From Pseudoscleropodium purum (lineage: Eukaryota > Streptophyta > Bryopsida > Hypnales > Brachytheciaceae), in NCBI GenBank assembly GCA_963969395.1, contig OZ017802.1, positions 8,124,501 through 8,188,500 of the forward strand: a stretch of DNA of 64,000 bases, read 5' to 3'. A program made the translations under genes and the position numbers. How positions within the stretch are numbered: position 1 is the stretch's first letter; every line of letters begins with the position of its first letter. The notes under the pieces are model-generated. The model did no database searches, had not been told where the DNA came from, and saw nothing but the letters and a program-made list of their open reading frames with translations. Positions 12,401 through 23,059 of this stretch are shown here, piece by piece.

Positions 12401-12759
12401 CCTTTGTTTCTGCGCTTGTTTCCGAATAGAACACGCCACACCTCCTCAGATCGATGGACAAAATGTTTGTTGTTGCAAGTCCATGGTTTACAACAAAAAT
12501 CCCGTGTATGACTCTTGTGCGACTCCTGAGGCCACAACTTGTCAATGTGGTACATTTTAACATAGGTCTTGCACATTTTTGATGTCGAATACTCCGCATC
12601 TTCATCTTCCCACCCGCTCTCTGCTTTAATTGTAGGGTCATTTAAAATGTCAAGTTGAAGGTCATGTGTAGCCCCCTTCACTTTGCTCTTTTTCTTGGCT
12701 TCGCTTTCCGGAGTCACCCCATCCATATTTCGATCATCTTCGTCGTTCATGATTGTCAA
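9469..12759 (-). pseudogene. RING-finger / coiled-coil protein, broken
   Basis: Read from 12759 to 9469 in three blocks. Block 1 (12759-12106, 217 codons) starts MTIMNDEDDRNMDG and has a Cys/His cluster (DFCCKPWTCNNKHFVH). Block 2 (12053-9906, about 715 codons, no ATG of its own) has coiled-coil stretches near residues 220-295 and 375-410. A RING-like finger lies at about residues 543-600 (genomic 10255-10420): CSLC, then QCHHTFYVTCI, then CAECRSPL. Block 3 (9837-9469) ends with a basic nuclear-signal-like stretch (KRKQKRKREE). The frame shifts between blocks 1 and 2 (12053-12150) and near 9930, and a TAG interrupts at 9880-9882 (DE-stop-YKSY). RING domains usually make ubiquitin ligases; substrate and role are unknown. 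A GTCCGC array lies 0.2 kb upstream of the start. Confidence 0.65.
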
Positions 12760-12952
12760 TTGGATTCAATAACCAATTGAAGTGAATAAAAAAATCTCAC
12801 GTGATAGTCAAAAGTGATGGCATCAACTACAACACAGTAACAAAAGATAAAGGACTCCAACTCTCCACCCCGTAGGAGCAACTAGCGCATAAAGCAATAG
12901 TAGCACATCCAACTTGGCACCGAAGGAGAATTGAAGTGAGAAGAAATGAAAG

Positions 12953-13212
12953 TCACTCCACCCTTATAGCCGTCCGCAGCCGGACCTGACCCGGACCGCG
13001 CGAAGCGGCCCCGAACCTTGCGTCCGCTTCGACAACGGACGTGATGTCCGCTCGTCGCCCCGTCTGTCTAACCGCCTCGTCCGCCCGGACTATCCGCACT
13101 GTCCGCCTTCCGACGCCGTCCGCGCTTTGGACACACCGACCACCCCACTTAAACACTAACCGCCGCCAGCGTCCGCCCAGCTGTCCATTGGTGCATCCTA
13201 TGAGGCCATTAT
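12953..13212. promoter_or_regulatory. GTCCGC array upstream of the RING gene
   Basis: A GC-rich stretch with around ten GTCCGC or GCGGAC words, sharply bounded by AT-rich DNA and ending just before the nested MITE. It lies about 200 bp upstream of the minus-strand start at 12759. The same words fill the termini of the 10-kb element. In Ac/Ds and En/Spm, short subterminal repeats bind transposase; a promoter or binding-site role here is inference. Confidence 0.5.
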
Positions 13213-13226
13213 TATTCAAAAAGAGC

Positions 13227-13530
13227 CAGGGTTGACACGACGTCCGGACGCGGACACTGTGCCTACAGCGTCCGTTGACATTCGCGGTTCGGCGGACGCA
13301 ACGTCCACCTGTCCCCCGTCCGCCCGTTCGTCCGTCCACCCGATTACGGCCGTCCGATCGACGCGCAGACTGATCTGGTCCGCATGATCTGGGCGTCCGC
13401 CTCGGGCCGTCCACCCCGTCCGTCCGCTTTCCGACGGCGGTCGGGACGCTGCGTCCACTAGCGTTCATGCGTCCGGACATCTGAAAAACGGACGCTATTT
13501 TGGGGCGGACATTGAGATTCGTCAACCCTA
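13227..13530. mobile_element. hAT-like MITE (family 1), perfect 8-bp TSD
   Basis: A 304-bp element, CAGGGTTGACACG to CGTCAACCCTA, flanked by AAAAGAGC on both sides (13219-13226 and 13531-13538). The 8-bp duplication and YARNG ends support hAT. It has the family-1 interior with GCGGAC words throughout and no coding capacity. It sits inside the 10-kb element beside the GTCCGC array, so it inserted after that array existed. Confidence 0.92.
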
Positions 13531-13539
13531 AAAAGAGCG

Positions 13540-15640
13540 GTAACATTTCAAAAATAAAACAGCCTAATAATCACTGCTAAATGAGGATCAATGTAATTGA
13601 TTTATCATTTTTTATTTTTTTTAAATGTAAACCCTAAACCCTATACCCTAATTACCCTAAACCTTTTCTTTTCTCCCCTAAATTGTTTTACGAATGAGGG
13701 GAATGTGGTTAAGTTGAATATGTTTGGATTATTTACTCATATTATCCTTCTAAATAGGTTTTGAGAAGATCTGAAGATGGTGGGGATTTTTTTAAAGTTC
13801 ATTAGGAAATCAAATGTTTTGCAGAAATAATCAATTCCTTTTCATCGTAAGCAAATGAAATTTTTTAAAAAGGCCCCAATACATAATTAGAATAACAGTT
13901 TAATGGATTTCAACCTCATGATATTTAATGAAAGGTTGTGATTTCTAATTAGAAGTGCATCACGATCTTCAAATGAACATCGAGTCTTTCATATTTTTTA
14001 ATGAAATTTTGATTAGATTTGAAAACAAAGAAAAAGAATCAATGTTTTAACTTTCAAATCATGTATGGCTATATTTTTCCTTAAAAACATAGAAAAATTT
14101 GTTACTTGAGTTGGTTGAGTAGAATACATTATACACTTATACATGTGCTATATTTATTTTGAAGGGTAATTCCAATATTCTTATTTAAGATTTTTTTAAA
14201 TATTAATTTTAAAAAAGAGGATTCATTGTTTAAAGATCTAAAAAATTGACAAATATAATTTCTATCATAAATAGGAATTGAATTCGGAATTCGAATTTTG
14301 AAATGATTCAAATGAACAAGATATTGATTATAAAATATTTCTTTGTTTGAGTTTTCAAAATGAATTCACGAAACAATTGCAAACTTTTGAACTTAGATAT
14401 ATGATATTGTTTTCGGTTTGTACTTTGTAGAGTATAATACTTCAATTTTAATCCTAAATAAATGAAAAAACTCCACATGAATGAAATGTTTCTATGTATT
14501 GCACAAAGATGTCTACCAATTACTATGATAATTAAATACATTGTTACATTTCATAAAATATTCTACATAGAAAGAAAAAATCATTTCAGTTTTCAATCAT
14601 GATAAACGATGTCTTCTACTCTTTCTATTATATGTTCATTTTGTATAATGTGTACATTGTACAATCTTTGAGAGCAAGGTAGTTCATTTTTGGCTCTCAT
14701 TGAAATAGAAAATATATTTGTGTTTGGATTTTGAAATCATTATGTATTCTACGGTCTTGCAAGAATGCATCTTGCTCCTTCCTTTGAATCCTTTTGATAT
14801 TTTTTTTTTTCCTTTGCTTTCTCGTAGGGCTCTTGATCTCTTGTTCTCTTCATTTGACCAGCCTATTTGACTTGGCTCTTAGTTTTTGTTTTTTTTAATG
14901 CAATGGTTTATGCATATGTTATAAAAAATATATATTATTTATTTAAAATTAATATATTGATGAACAAACGCATATAGGCATTGAATGCTTTCACATTTAA
15001 AGTTATAAATCTATCATAAATCACTCTTGCAAATTTGAATGATTGAATCGAAAATTTGAAAATGTAATTACAAGAGCTTTCAATTCAATCAATTGCATAA
15101 ATCATAAATGTTGAAATGCAACTCGTATGAGTTTAGCATCTATGAAGATTAATTCATGCCATCCACATGCAATTTTCCAATTTAATAAAATGCAATTGAG
15201 TACTTCAATTTTTTTCCCTTCAATTCTCCAAGTAACATTCACTTCATATCTTTCTCTATTTGTTTATTTAATTTTTGGGAATAAATGGAGAAACCATCTT
15301 TGTCTATATTTGAACATGCACTCTTATTTGATTGATGAAGAATAGATCTATGAAATATATAATCATTGATTTGTTCATGTTGATTTATCTAATATATTTT
15401 ATGTATGTATATATATACATATCATTAAAGGAGTATGAAAGACAAGATTGACAGATTGTGTTCAAATGTTGTTGATTTTGAAATGATTTAGTACTATATC
15501 ATTTATAAGAATATTATAATGGTATTATGTTATAATATTCCTAAAATAATTGCAACAAATATTAAAATACATGCTAAGTTAGGTTTGTTAGCCTACCAAT
15601 TGTTTATTAATAGACATAATTGAGTAGCCCCCTTAAATGA
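13540..15640. other. AT-rich spacer between the divergent genes
   Basis: No coding stretch or terminal repeats were recognised. It includes a short telomere-like run (13628-13663). Long poly-T and AT-rich runs dominate. Confidence 0.4.
13628..13663. repeat. Telomere-like CCCTAAA run
   Basis: Two clean CCCTAAA units followed by degenerate CCCTATA and CCCTAATTA units. Short interstitial runs of the plant telomere motif are common, so this need not mark a chromosome event. Confidence 0.5.
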
Positions 15641-15833
15641 AACATTCAATATCTAATATCTTACAATCCAAATGGTGGATTTGTCTAAAATTTTTTCCAC
15701 ATCTTTTCCAACTAATTTACTACAAGATCCTACGGTTACATATGCCCCAAAGTATTTTTCTTCTAAGACTTGATATTTGCACTACTATTGCCAGTTTTGA
15801 AGTGTTTTTAGTGAAAAGAACTTTACGGGTTAA
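15640..15833 (-). mobile_element. Fragment of the TTAA-ended MITE family
   Basis: About 190 bp matches the left third of the family in reverse complement (ATTTTTTCCACATCTTTTCC, AAGATCCTACGGTTACATAT) and ends CTTTACGGGTTAA with TTAA at 15830-15833. The other end is missing. It lies in the spacer of the 10-kb element. Confidence 0.6.
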
Positions 15834-16274
15834 ACATCTATACCGTGAGATTTTGAAAAAAGAACAATTTGCTTCATTGGGGATAACTATAAGTCCATGC
15901 TCTTTTTCGATAGCCAAAACACACTTGCAAGGACTTGGACATTTAGTGGTTTACTAAGTGATTAGACGTCAACTAATTCAATTTAATAGTAGAATTTTTA
16001 TTCAACTACCTTCTTACAATTGCTTTATACACAATGCAACGTGAATATTTGGGTACATATATTAAACGTCGCAATCCTTTCGTGAATTTTTACACATTTT
16101 AGCTCATATCTTTGTACAAAAATATCATTTACCAAGAATTCATAAATTTGGTCATAAAGAAAGGCTACCTTTTTTAATTTCAAATTTTACATTGAATGAA
16201 TGAAAAGTTAGTTGAACTATACAGTGCCATGAAGACCTCTGTTTATCGTGCAAAATATGGGTTTAGGGTCGCTT

Positions 16275-16645
16275 TAGGGTCAAACCGCCCCGTCCGCCCT
16301 CGTACCCGTCCGTCCCATCCGCCTAGACCCCCGTCCGCCAAGACCCCGTCCGCCCGGATACCTGTCCGCCGTCCGCCCCGTCCGCCCCGATACCTGTCCG
16401 CCGTCCACCTTGTCCGCCCTGTCCGCCCCGATACCCGTCCGCCCTGTCTGTCGGATCCAACGTCCGCCCTGACCGCCCCGTCCGCCCCGTTTCGGCGATG
16501 CGTCCGCCCCCCCGAACCATCCGATCGGGCGGTCGGGGCTCTAGGGTTTCAGGGAGGCGGACGGTCGATCCGTCCGCCACCCTCGGCCCGTCCGATTGGA
16601 CAGACGGTTTAGGGCCGTCCGATGGGGCGGACGGGCCGTCCACAT
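16275..16645. promoter_or_regulatory. GTCCGCCC array upstream of the kinase-like gene
   Basis: About 370 bp of densely repeated GTCCGCCC-type octamers, often spaced by CGATACC, switching to the opposite orientation (GGGCGGAC) after about 16550. It ends about 195 bp before the ATG at 16839. The same words occur in the element termini and in the array before the divergent RING gene. Proline/arginine-rich open frames crossing it are by-products of the repeat. Confidence 0.55.
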
Positions 16646-16838
16646 TGTCACTTTTGCTTTGCCCCTTGTGAATGCAAGGTGGAGCGGAGAGCTTGGTAAT
16701 TCATCATCCATTGGCTCCTTTCCGAGGCAAGGCAAGAGTGGTTTATTGGGGCCTCCTTGTTGCCAATTTTTTGGACACTTGCGCGTGAATTCAATTTCAA
16801 ATTAAAAAATTTGATCTATATCAATTTCATTTGTCACA

Positions 16839-18339
16839 ATGACGAAGGGGAAGAAGAAGGTTGCGAAGCTAAAACATGGAGAGGAACCATCAAACTTGGA
16901 GGTAACTCGCCAAAGTCCTTCGGAGGAATGCAAAAAATTCATGATCGAGCGCATCGTTCAATTTTATGAATCGGAAACAACATTGTCTTTAAACAATAAG
17001 TACATCAGATATCAAGAGGAGTGCGTGTCTAAATTCAAGGTAGACATGACACAGATGTTGTTGGATGCATTGAATGTGGTGAAGTGGCATGACGAAATGC
17101 ATAAAACGTACTTCACCAAATGTTTGGAGAACAAGATTCATGACGCTTTGTGGAATTCCAAAGTCATTTTAGTTAAATATGCAAGGAATATCGACCCAAT
17201 GACGCCCAGTTTGAAGAAGTGATTCTGAAAGCGGACTTGTTTAAGGGGCGATGTGCTCCATTCGCCAAAATGCACAATCGAGTTGGTTCAATTGGTTGGT
17301 GGAAAAGCAATGATGGAGTTGCTGAAGCGGAAAGGACCAAACGGCACCTCATAGCACTTCCAAATATAGCACGCGTGATTGCTGTTGATGATAGAACGAT
17401 GAGAGGTGGATATGCAACGATTCGAAAGGTTCGTATTGAAGGATGTCCAAGAATACTTCCTCATTGGGAGTTTGCGGCGAAGAAATCCATTCACCACCAA
17501 ACTCGACCCGATCTTGCAAAGTTAGAACATCAAAACGAATCAATGGCTGTTCGAATTCCACACGCGGGTGTGATATGGTTTGCCGCGGTGCACGGAACGA
17601 CGTGTGAAGGTTATGCGTATTGGTGGAATGGTGGAATGGTGGAACTCTTCGACAAATGTTGAATATGGATAAGGACTATCCATACAACATTCAAATCCAT
17701 TTGATGTATACAAATCCAACTGAAGAGGAGGTTGTAAAAGCTCACCATTTAGGGCAATATCAGAAGAAGCGCACGGAGTTGACATGGGCGTTTATGCATA
17801 TAATATATGCAATGCATCTTGCTGGACATTTGCACAATGATCTTTCTCCGGACAACATCTTGTTGCATTTTCCAGAGGATGAGTCACGTGTGTACATTGG
17901 AGTTTGCGATTGGGGCATGACCACCTTAGCTTCTCAGCCAATGAAGTCTTTGTACACATTCACATCAGCATATGAGATGAAACAAAATTTGTAGAGGAGA
18001 TGGTGGGTGGATTCACGTATTGCATATTTGTATAAAGCAGGTGCAGATGTGGAAGTCATTCCGATGTATTCACGTAAGTCGGAAGAGTATGCCATTCGAA
18101 AAATTGCTCGGCGGATGAATGGAAACAACATGTCAGAGGCGTATTTCAACTTGCTACGAAAAACACCTAGTGCGACACAATTTTCCTTTCATGACTTTGC
18201 AAAAGTGTTTTATGCTTACTTAAAGCGCATTTCTTCAAAGACTGACGATGAAAATACTAGTTTGGCCCATGTGATTACGCGATTTTCTAATACATATCGT
18301 TGGCCGATGCCAGATGAACATTTTCGCCATTTATATTAG
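16839..18339 (+). pseudogene. Protein-kinase-like gene, broken
   Basis: Starts MTKGKKKVAKLKHGEE at the ATG at 16839. After a novel N-terminal region of about 120 residues the kinase features appear in order: a glycine-rich-loop-like RGGYATIRKVRI, an AAKK lysine motif, YWWNGG then GTLRQML (hinge side), the catalytic loop HNDLSPDNILL (Asp codon 17839-17841, Asn 17854-17856), and CDWG in place of DFG (17908-17916). The C-lobe continues to a stop at 18339. Breaks: a frameshift near 17200; one extra unit of the 8-bp repeat GGTGGAAT at 17622-17645, which shifts frame; and an in-frame TAG at 17992-17994. Key catalytic residues remain, so it was probably an active kinase before decay. The family beyond protein kinase is not recognised. 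Confidence 0.75.
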
Positions 18340-18744
18340 ATTGGTAGTGCAGAAGTAGTAGTTGAATATTTGAATAGGTTATATAGGCATTAAAAATTAG
18401 TTTAGAAATATAGAGTTGGAATGAAAAAAATTATATGTGCAATTAGCCAAATGTGCACAATGTATGGTATTCTACATTAAATTGAATACATTTTGCCCAT
18501 ATTGATTATGTTTGTATTTGTGTTGATCTCAATTTTTTAAATAGTATATATATATATTTGAAGTCACAAATTTTTTTAGTTTGCCTTTTGAAAATGAATT
18601 GGAATTTTTTCATAGTTTCAAGACTATCATGGACTCATGGTCAAACTTTATAATCTTTCAACTTATAAGAGACATTGTTTTAATAACAAATCACAAACCA
18701 TTGCACTTTATTTAACATTTAATTGTTTAAAGATTAAGGGAGTG

Positions 18745-18903
18745 ACCGCGGGGCAGTTTGGGTAGGGTGGTCGGAGGAAATAGGGTCGTCAAAGCGGACG
18801 GGACGGACAGGGCGGTCCCGGCGGACGCTGCGTCCGCCGGGACCGCGAATGTTAGCGGACACTACGGACACAGCGTCCGTGTCCGGACGTCGTGTCAACC
18901 CTG
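18745..18903. repeat. Right terminus of the 10-kb element
   Basis: GC-rich stretch with GCGGAC words, ending CCGGACGTCGTGTCAACCCTG. In reverse complement it matches the left ends of the MITEs at 616 and 13227, including the CGGTCCCGGCGGACGCAG block. It contains a perfect 17-bp-arm palindrome (18812-18846). Confidence 0.8.
18812..18846. repeat. Perfect GC palindrome in the right terminus
   Basis: Arms GCGGTCCCGGCGGACGC (18812-18828) and its exact reverse complement (18830-18846) around a single T, strong enough for a hairpin or cruciform. Other family members keep the left arm but only a partial right arm. Confidence 0.9.
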
Positions 18904-20981
18904 ATAGCTATGGTGTTTAGTGGTGTAACACCACTATCTTGGACAAAATCATAAGGGGTTAGATAGGAACTTGGTGTTCCCGGTTAGAAAGGCAAAAATC
19001 ACTTAGATAACACAAATTGCAAAACTTTGGAGGATTGGAACAAACATCACCTCTCAAATGACTTGATGACTCATAAAAGACCACAAATTCCAACATGAGT
19101 CTTCAAAGGGAGATTTGCAACAACGATGTTGTGAAATCACTCTCCAAAAAACCCCACACAAAATTAGTTAGTAGATTCAACCCGATAACCAACAGTCCAA
19201 GGGACTAAACCACTCAAAAGTGCAAGCAAAAGATGACAATACTTCAAAGGGACCCCAATGTCCTTTGAGGTAGGCAAAAGACACAAATGTGAGCTTGAAA
19301 ACTACAAGCAAAATGCTCAAAATGCAAGAAAACAAGAATTTTTTGGCAAATGCCAAAAATTCAAACAACTTGGCCATGTGTAGCTAAATACTAAAAGAAA
19401 AGGGGTGCAAAAAGAAAGAAAAGGTGAAGGCCTTTTATACTTTTCCAAGGCCCCCAACCCCTCACAAATTACCTACAACTATACCTACATAAAACCAAAT
19501 TAACGTCAAATCAAAATCTACACTACTATTGTGATCGTTCTAACTTTTGGAGAAATGCTCCAAATGCAAAACTAATTGCGCCATGGGCTTTGAAATGCCC
19601 AAATTTGCATGGAAGACCCACTACCCCTAACTTTCTAAACTATTTTGTAAGCAAAAGCCAAAGAATTGTAAACCTGTGAAAAGGTAGAAAATCCAACTAT
19701 TGGAGTTTGCCTTTTCTCAAGGTTTTAACTAGCCTAGGTTGTTTAGAAGGTTCAAGATAGCAAAAAAAGAGTCCAAGTTTACTTTGTTTGGTCATTGTAT
19801 GTACCTAGTACAATGGTCAATCTGTCAAACATTTTTGAAAACTATTAAAATTTGGTGCCACCACCAATTCTAGCACTTGTTGGTGTCAAAATGTCTTGAA
19901 ATTTGACCAAGCGGTTATTTAAGCTAAAACACACTATCCTAATTTTTAGTGAAATTTTACCACTACCTAGATAATTTCTATGGATTTTCAATTGCTGATA
20001 AACGCAGTTGACTTTTCATGGGGTCATCTTCTGCAATTCGTAAAACTACAAATTTTGGAGGAAACTTCTAGGAAGTTTTCAAATGCTAATTGCAAGTTTA
20101 TCTATTCACTTGCATCAAATGTAGAGAGCTCTAATTCTTTACCTCTTGTATTTAATTCCTCTAGGGAAGAATCATTTTTATATGAAGGAATCTTTACAAA
20201 CAGACTTCATTGTTGAACTTTTGGCGTGTTTTTATGTTAAAAACAACTTCCTCGAATCTTTGACCTGCGTTCTTCGTGAATCAATGGATCCAAATAAATC
20301 CAGTAACAATCTAAAATAAGTATCATCTATAACTTTGTCTACTAGGGCTCAACTCTATCTCAAACTCCTAATTGACATACTAAACACCTATTTAGACACT
20401 GAAAATGGTAAATGAAAGTGCTTAGAGCACTTCTGGACTTTCAAGAAATAGCACATCACAATTGTAGGGACTTCTACTAATACAATGTTAACATACTTTT
20501 TAGGTCTTTTGGACTTAAAAAAGCTATAAGGAATGAGTGAAAGCAAAAAAAAAATTATGAGGCCCAAGTGACAACTATTGGGTTCACAATACCTTAAAAC
20601 TCAAAAGATAATAAAGGATGAAGTTTGGATTAGGAAATGAATGAAATCAATTGAAAATCATATGTCCAGATTCAAATTAAAAATTTAATGAGAAAATAGT
20701 AATTTAAAGTCAAATACCAAATGTTTTAGCCATTTGAAATAGAGGAGTCCAAAGAAATGGATGAAGTTTAGGTAGCCTTTGGATGGCTAAACTTTATTCA
20801 CTCATATTTTCTACTAGAAAAATTAGATTGTGTCACAAGCTAGGTTTTTGGAAATGGCATGAAATTATCTACAACTTAAATCTTTTTTAATTTAGACTAT
20901 CACCACATTCACTCAAAAACCATAGCGGACTAGTTTGATTGAACCAATGAGGGTTATTCTTGCAATTTAGGTTGGTTTCTA
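18904..20981. other. Unassigned intergenic sequence
   Basis: No coding stretch or terminal repeats were identified. A 19-nt near-perfect palindrome (TAGTGGTGTAACACCACTA) lies at 18918-18936 just outside the 10-kb element. The rest is moderately AT-rich without recognisable repeats. Confidence 0.4.
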
Positions 20982-21269
20982 CAGGGTTGACGAATTGGAA
21001 CATTTGGGGCAAATTAACATCCATCTACAGCATCCGCAAGTGAACGGAAAAATAAATAAAAAGTTTTTTTTTGCTACCCGCCACATTCCAACAGCACTAT
21101 CCGCCCCATCCACCGGATAGATCTAGGCTGTCAAATTTTGCAGACCACAAATGAGGATAGATCTAAACTGTTAGATCTTGCGGATGGCATGGTGATCGAC
21201 AAAAAAAATTCTGAATGTCAACAAATGTTATGGATCTAGTGTCTACATCCGGATGTCCTATCAACCTTT
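20982..21269. mobile_element. CpG-decayed hAT-like MITE (family 1)
   Basis: A 288-bp element from CAGGGTTGACGAATTGG to GTCCTATCAACCTTT, in the opposite orientation to the copy at 13227. Flanking octamers GGTTTCTA (20974-20981) and GTTTTCTA (21270-21277) match at 7 of 8. Many GTCCGC-type words have become ATCC or GTCT forms, as C-to-T and G-to-A change at CpG would give. It appears much older than the copy at 13227. Confidence 0.75.
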
Positions 21270-21509
21270 GTTTTCTATGTCTTTTTGTAAGATTATGTAT
21301 GTTTAAGCATTAAAAAAGATCCATTGCTTGAAAGGCTTAATAGGACCAACATATAGGCATCCCTTAGCTTGGAACTTCACATAAAATTAGAACTTGGTTG
21401 TATATATATAATTATGAAGGATGGGTAATTAAATGTCCACAACTTGAGAGCTCAATTGGTTGCACTATAAGTAGCTCTTCAAGCTAATCTTCACAACCCC
21501 ATGCTCCAA

Positions 21510-21765
21510 TGGAGACAATTGAACCAATTCTTTTGGAGATTATTGACTTTGATCAGTCAACCTTCTTACGAATGCATTTTTTTTTCAACAACATTCTTCT
21601 GACGCATGAGACAATCTCTTGAGAAAAGCACTTCCAACAACCACTTATCTTTCTCAAACCTAATTTTTCCAAGACGTTTGATGCAATGGATTTTCTCGAA
21701 AGGAGTTGCTTTGGGAAAAGGCTAGGCTTCTAGTTGCAACTAGATTTAGCCCAAAATATGAAAGA
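21510..21765 (+). pseudogene. LINE reverse-transcriptase fragment (copy 1)
   Basis: Broken plus-strand translation gives EIIDFDQSTFLRMHFF, ILLTHETISWEKHFQQP and PNFSKTFDAMDF. These correspond to the LINE RT segment (I-L-D-N-I..T-H-E, K-L-D-F-S-K-A-Y-D-x-V) seen more clearly at 61980-62200. The catalytic-motif Asp of LDFSKAYD is represented by the PNFSKTFD version. Confidence 0.65.
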
Positions 21766-23059
21766 TACCATAGTAAGGTATATCCATGAACATATCCATG
21801 CTCAAGTATATGTTCATATAAAGCACATATAGTGTTGTAGAAGCCAAATAAAATATCAAAAGCTTATATTAAAAAAAAATAGAAGATGTAAATAAATTGT
21901 ATAAAATTCTTTAAAGAAGTCTTCACTACTCAAATGAGTGCCATAGATGCTTCCAACATCCAAATTTCATGTGTAATATCACTATAGAAAGATACCTCAA
22001 ATATCTACAACCTCTCCATATTTCAACCAAAAATCACTTTTATAGCCCATCAAAGTTCTCTCTCCTCAATTCAAAGGTAGCTCACTACTATTACACTTTG
22101 AAGATTATATCTCTCACTATATAACTCCAAATTGATTGTATGATATTTCATTAAAAATCCAACTCAAATACATACTATACTCTAAACTTTCAATTCAAAA
22201 TATCATACTTTTCGACTACCTTAGCTATCTAAAGTTTTTCCCTCATCAATTTGAAGCAACTCATTACTACTTTAATTCCTAGACTATAATTTTCACTCCC
22301 TAACTCCAAAATAATAGTATGATAGCTTTTTGAAAAATTAACAATTCAATACAAAATTTTACCAAATTTAAAAGCTAAATAACTTCTCACCAAACAATTA
22401 TAGGTGCTTGAAAGTTATATCTTCAAACTTAAAGACAATTAACCCTCTTTCACTCTATCAAGCGTAACTTTCACATAAAAATTTCAAATAGAGCTAGTGA
22501 TAGGTTTTTGGAATAACGAGAAAAAATTCCTCACAAATTTTATTGCGAAAATTTCAAAAACACAAAACGCTATGGAACTCCAAACTCATGGCTCTTTCTT
22601 TAACTAACAACTAGAAGGAAGAAGAAGGGCCTCCACCTCATCCCTTACCAATCCACCTATGCAAGTAGATTTTAGCTTTCAAATGCCACATGGACCATAA
22701 TTCACCATTGGTCATCCCTTTTTGTCCCATAACTCTATCCATATTCCTTATATGGCATTTTGAACCACTAAATATTGAAAAGAAAGGTAAAACAAGATTC
22801 ACCTTTCATTTTAATAATCTCAAACATATAAAATAAAGCTTTCAAATATTTCTTAGTATCAAAATAAAAGAACTAAGATCATATAGTAGTCTAATAGGGG
22901 TAAAAAAAAGAATTTCTAGTAGAATGTCATCCTCATCTACATCTTGAGACTCTAAAAACATCCTCCAATTTGACATCCAAACATATATTTTACATAGTGC
23001 ATTCTTTCATTTTCAACATGACACTATTCTAATTGTTGATTGGTCCAAGGTTTTCAAAC
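21766..23059. other. Sequence separating two LINE parts
   Basis: About 1.3 kb of AT-rich DNA. Two diverged units of about 180 bp (near 22075 and 22250) both contain CTCACTACTA-, TAACTCCAAA- and TATGATA-like words. Part may be an insertion into the LINE, because RT-to-zf-RVT spacing is longer here than in copy 2. No coding stretch was recognised. Confidence 0.4.

Larger units (their letters stand above)
8900..18903. mobile_element. 10-kb two-gene element with hAT-like ends, no transposase recognised
   Basis: Both outer ends are CAGGGTTGAC in inverted orientation. The left terminal 100 bp matches the right side of the short MITEs at 616 and 13227, and the right terminal 100 bp matches their left side, so the two ends are the two different ends of one family. 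Inside are two divergent broken genes (RING/coiled-coil on minus, kinase-like on plus), two GTCCGC arrays and later insertions. The octamers just outside (8892-8899 and 18904-18911) do not match, so there is no target-site duplication and the ends could come from separate events. No BED finger, hAT dimerisation region or DDE domain was recognised. Confidence 0.55.

Noticed and set aside
12953..13546. 197-residue minus-strand frame and overlapping frames
   Set aside because: They cross the GTCCGC array and the nested MITE; low-complexity GC-rich DNA explains them.
16196..16643. Proline/arginine-rich open frames on both strands
   Set aside because: They are translations of the GTCCGCCC array, open in several frames because the repeat lacks stop codons.
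8892..18911. Target-site duplication of the 10-kb element
   Set aside because: The flanking octamers TTATATTG and ATAGCTAT agree at only 3 of 8 positions.
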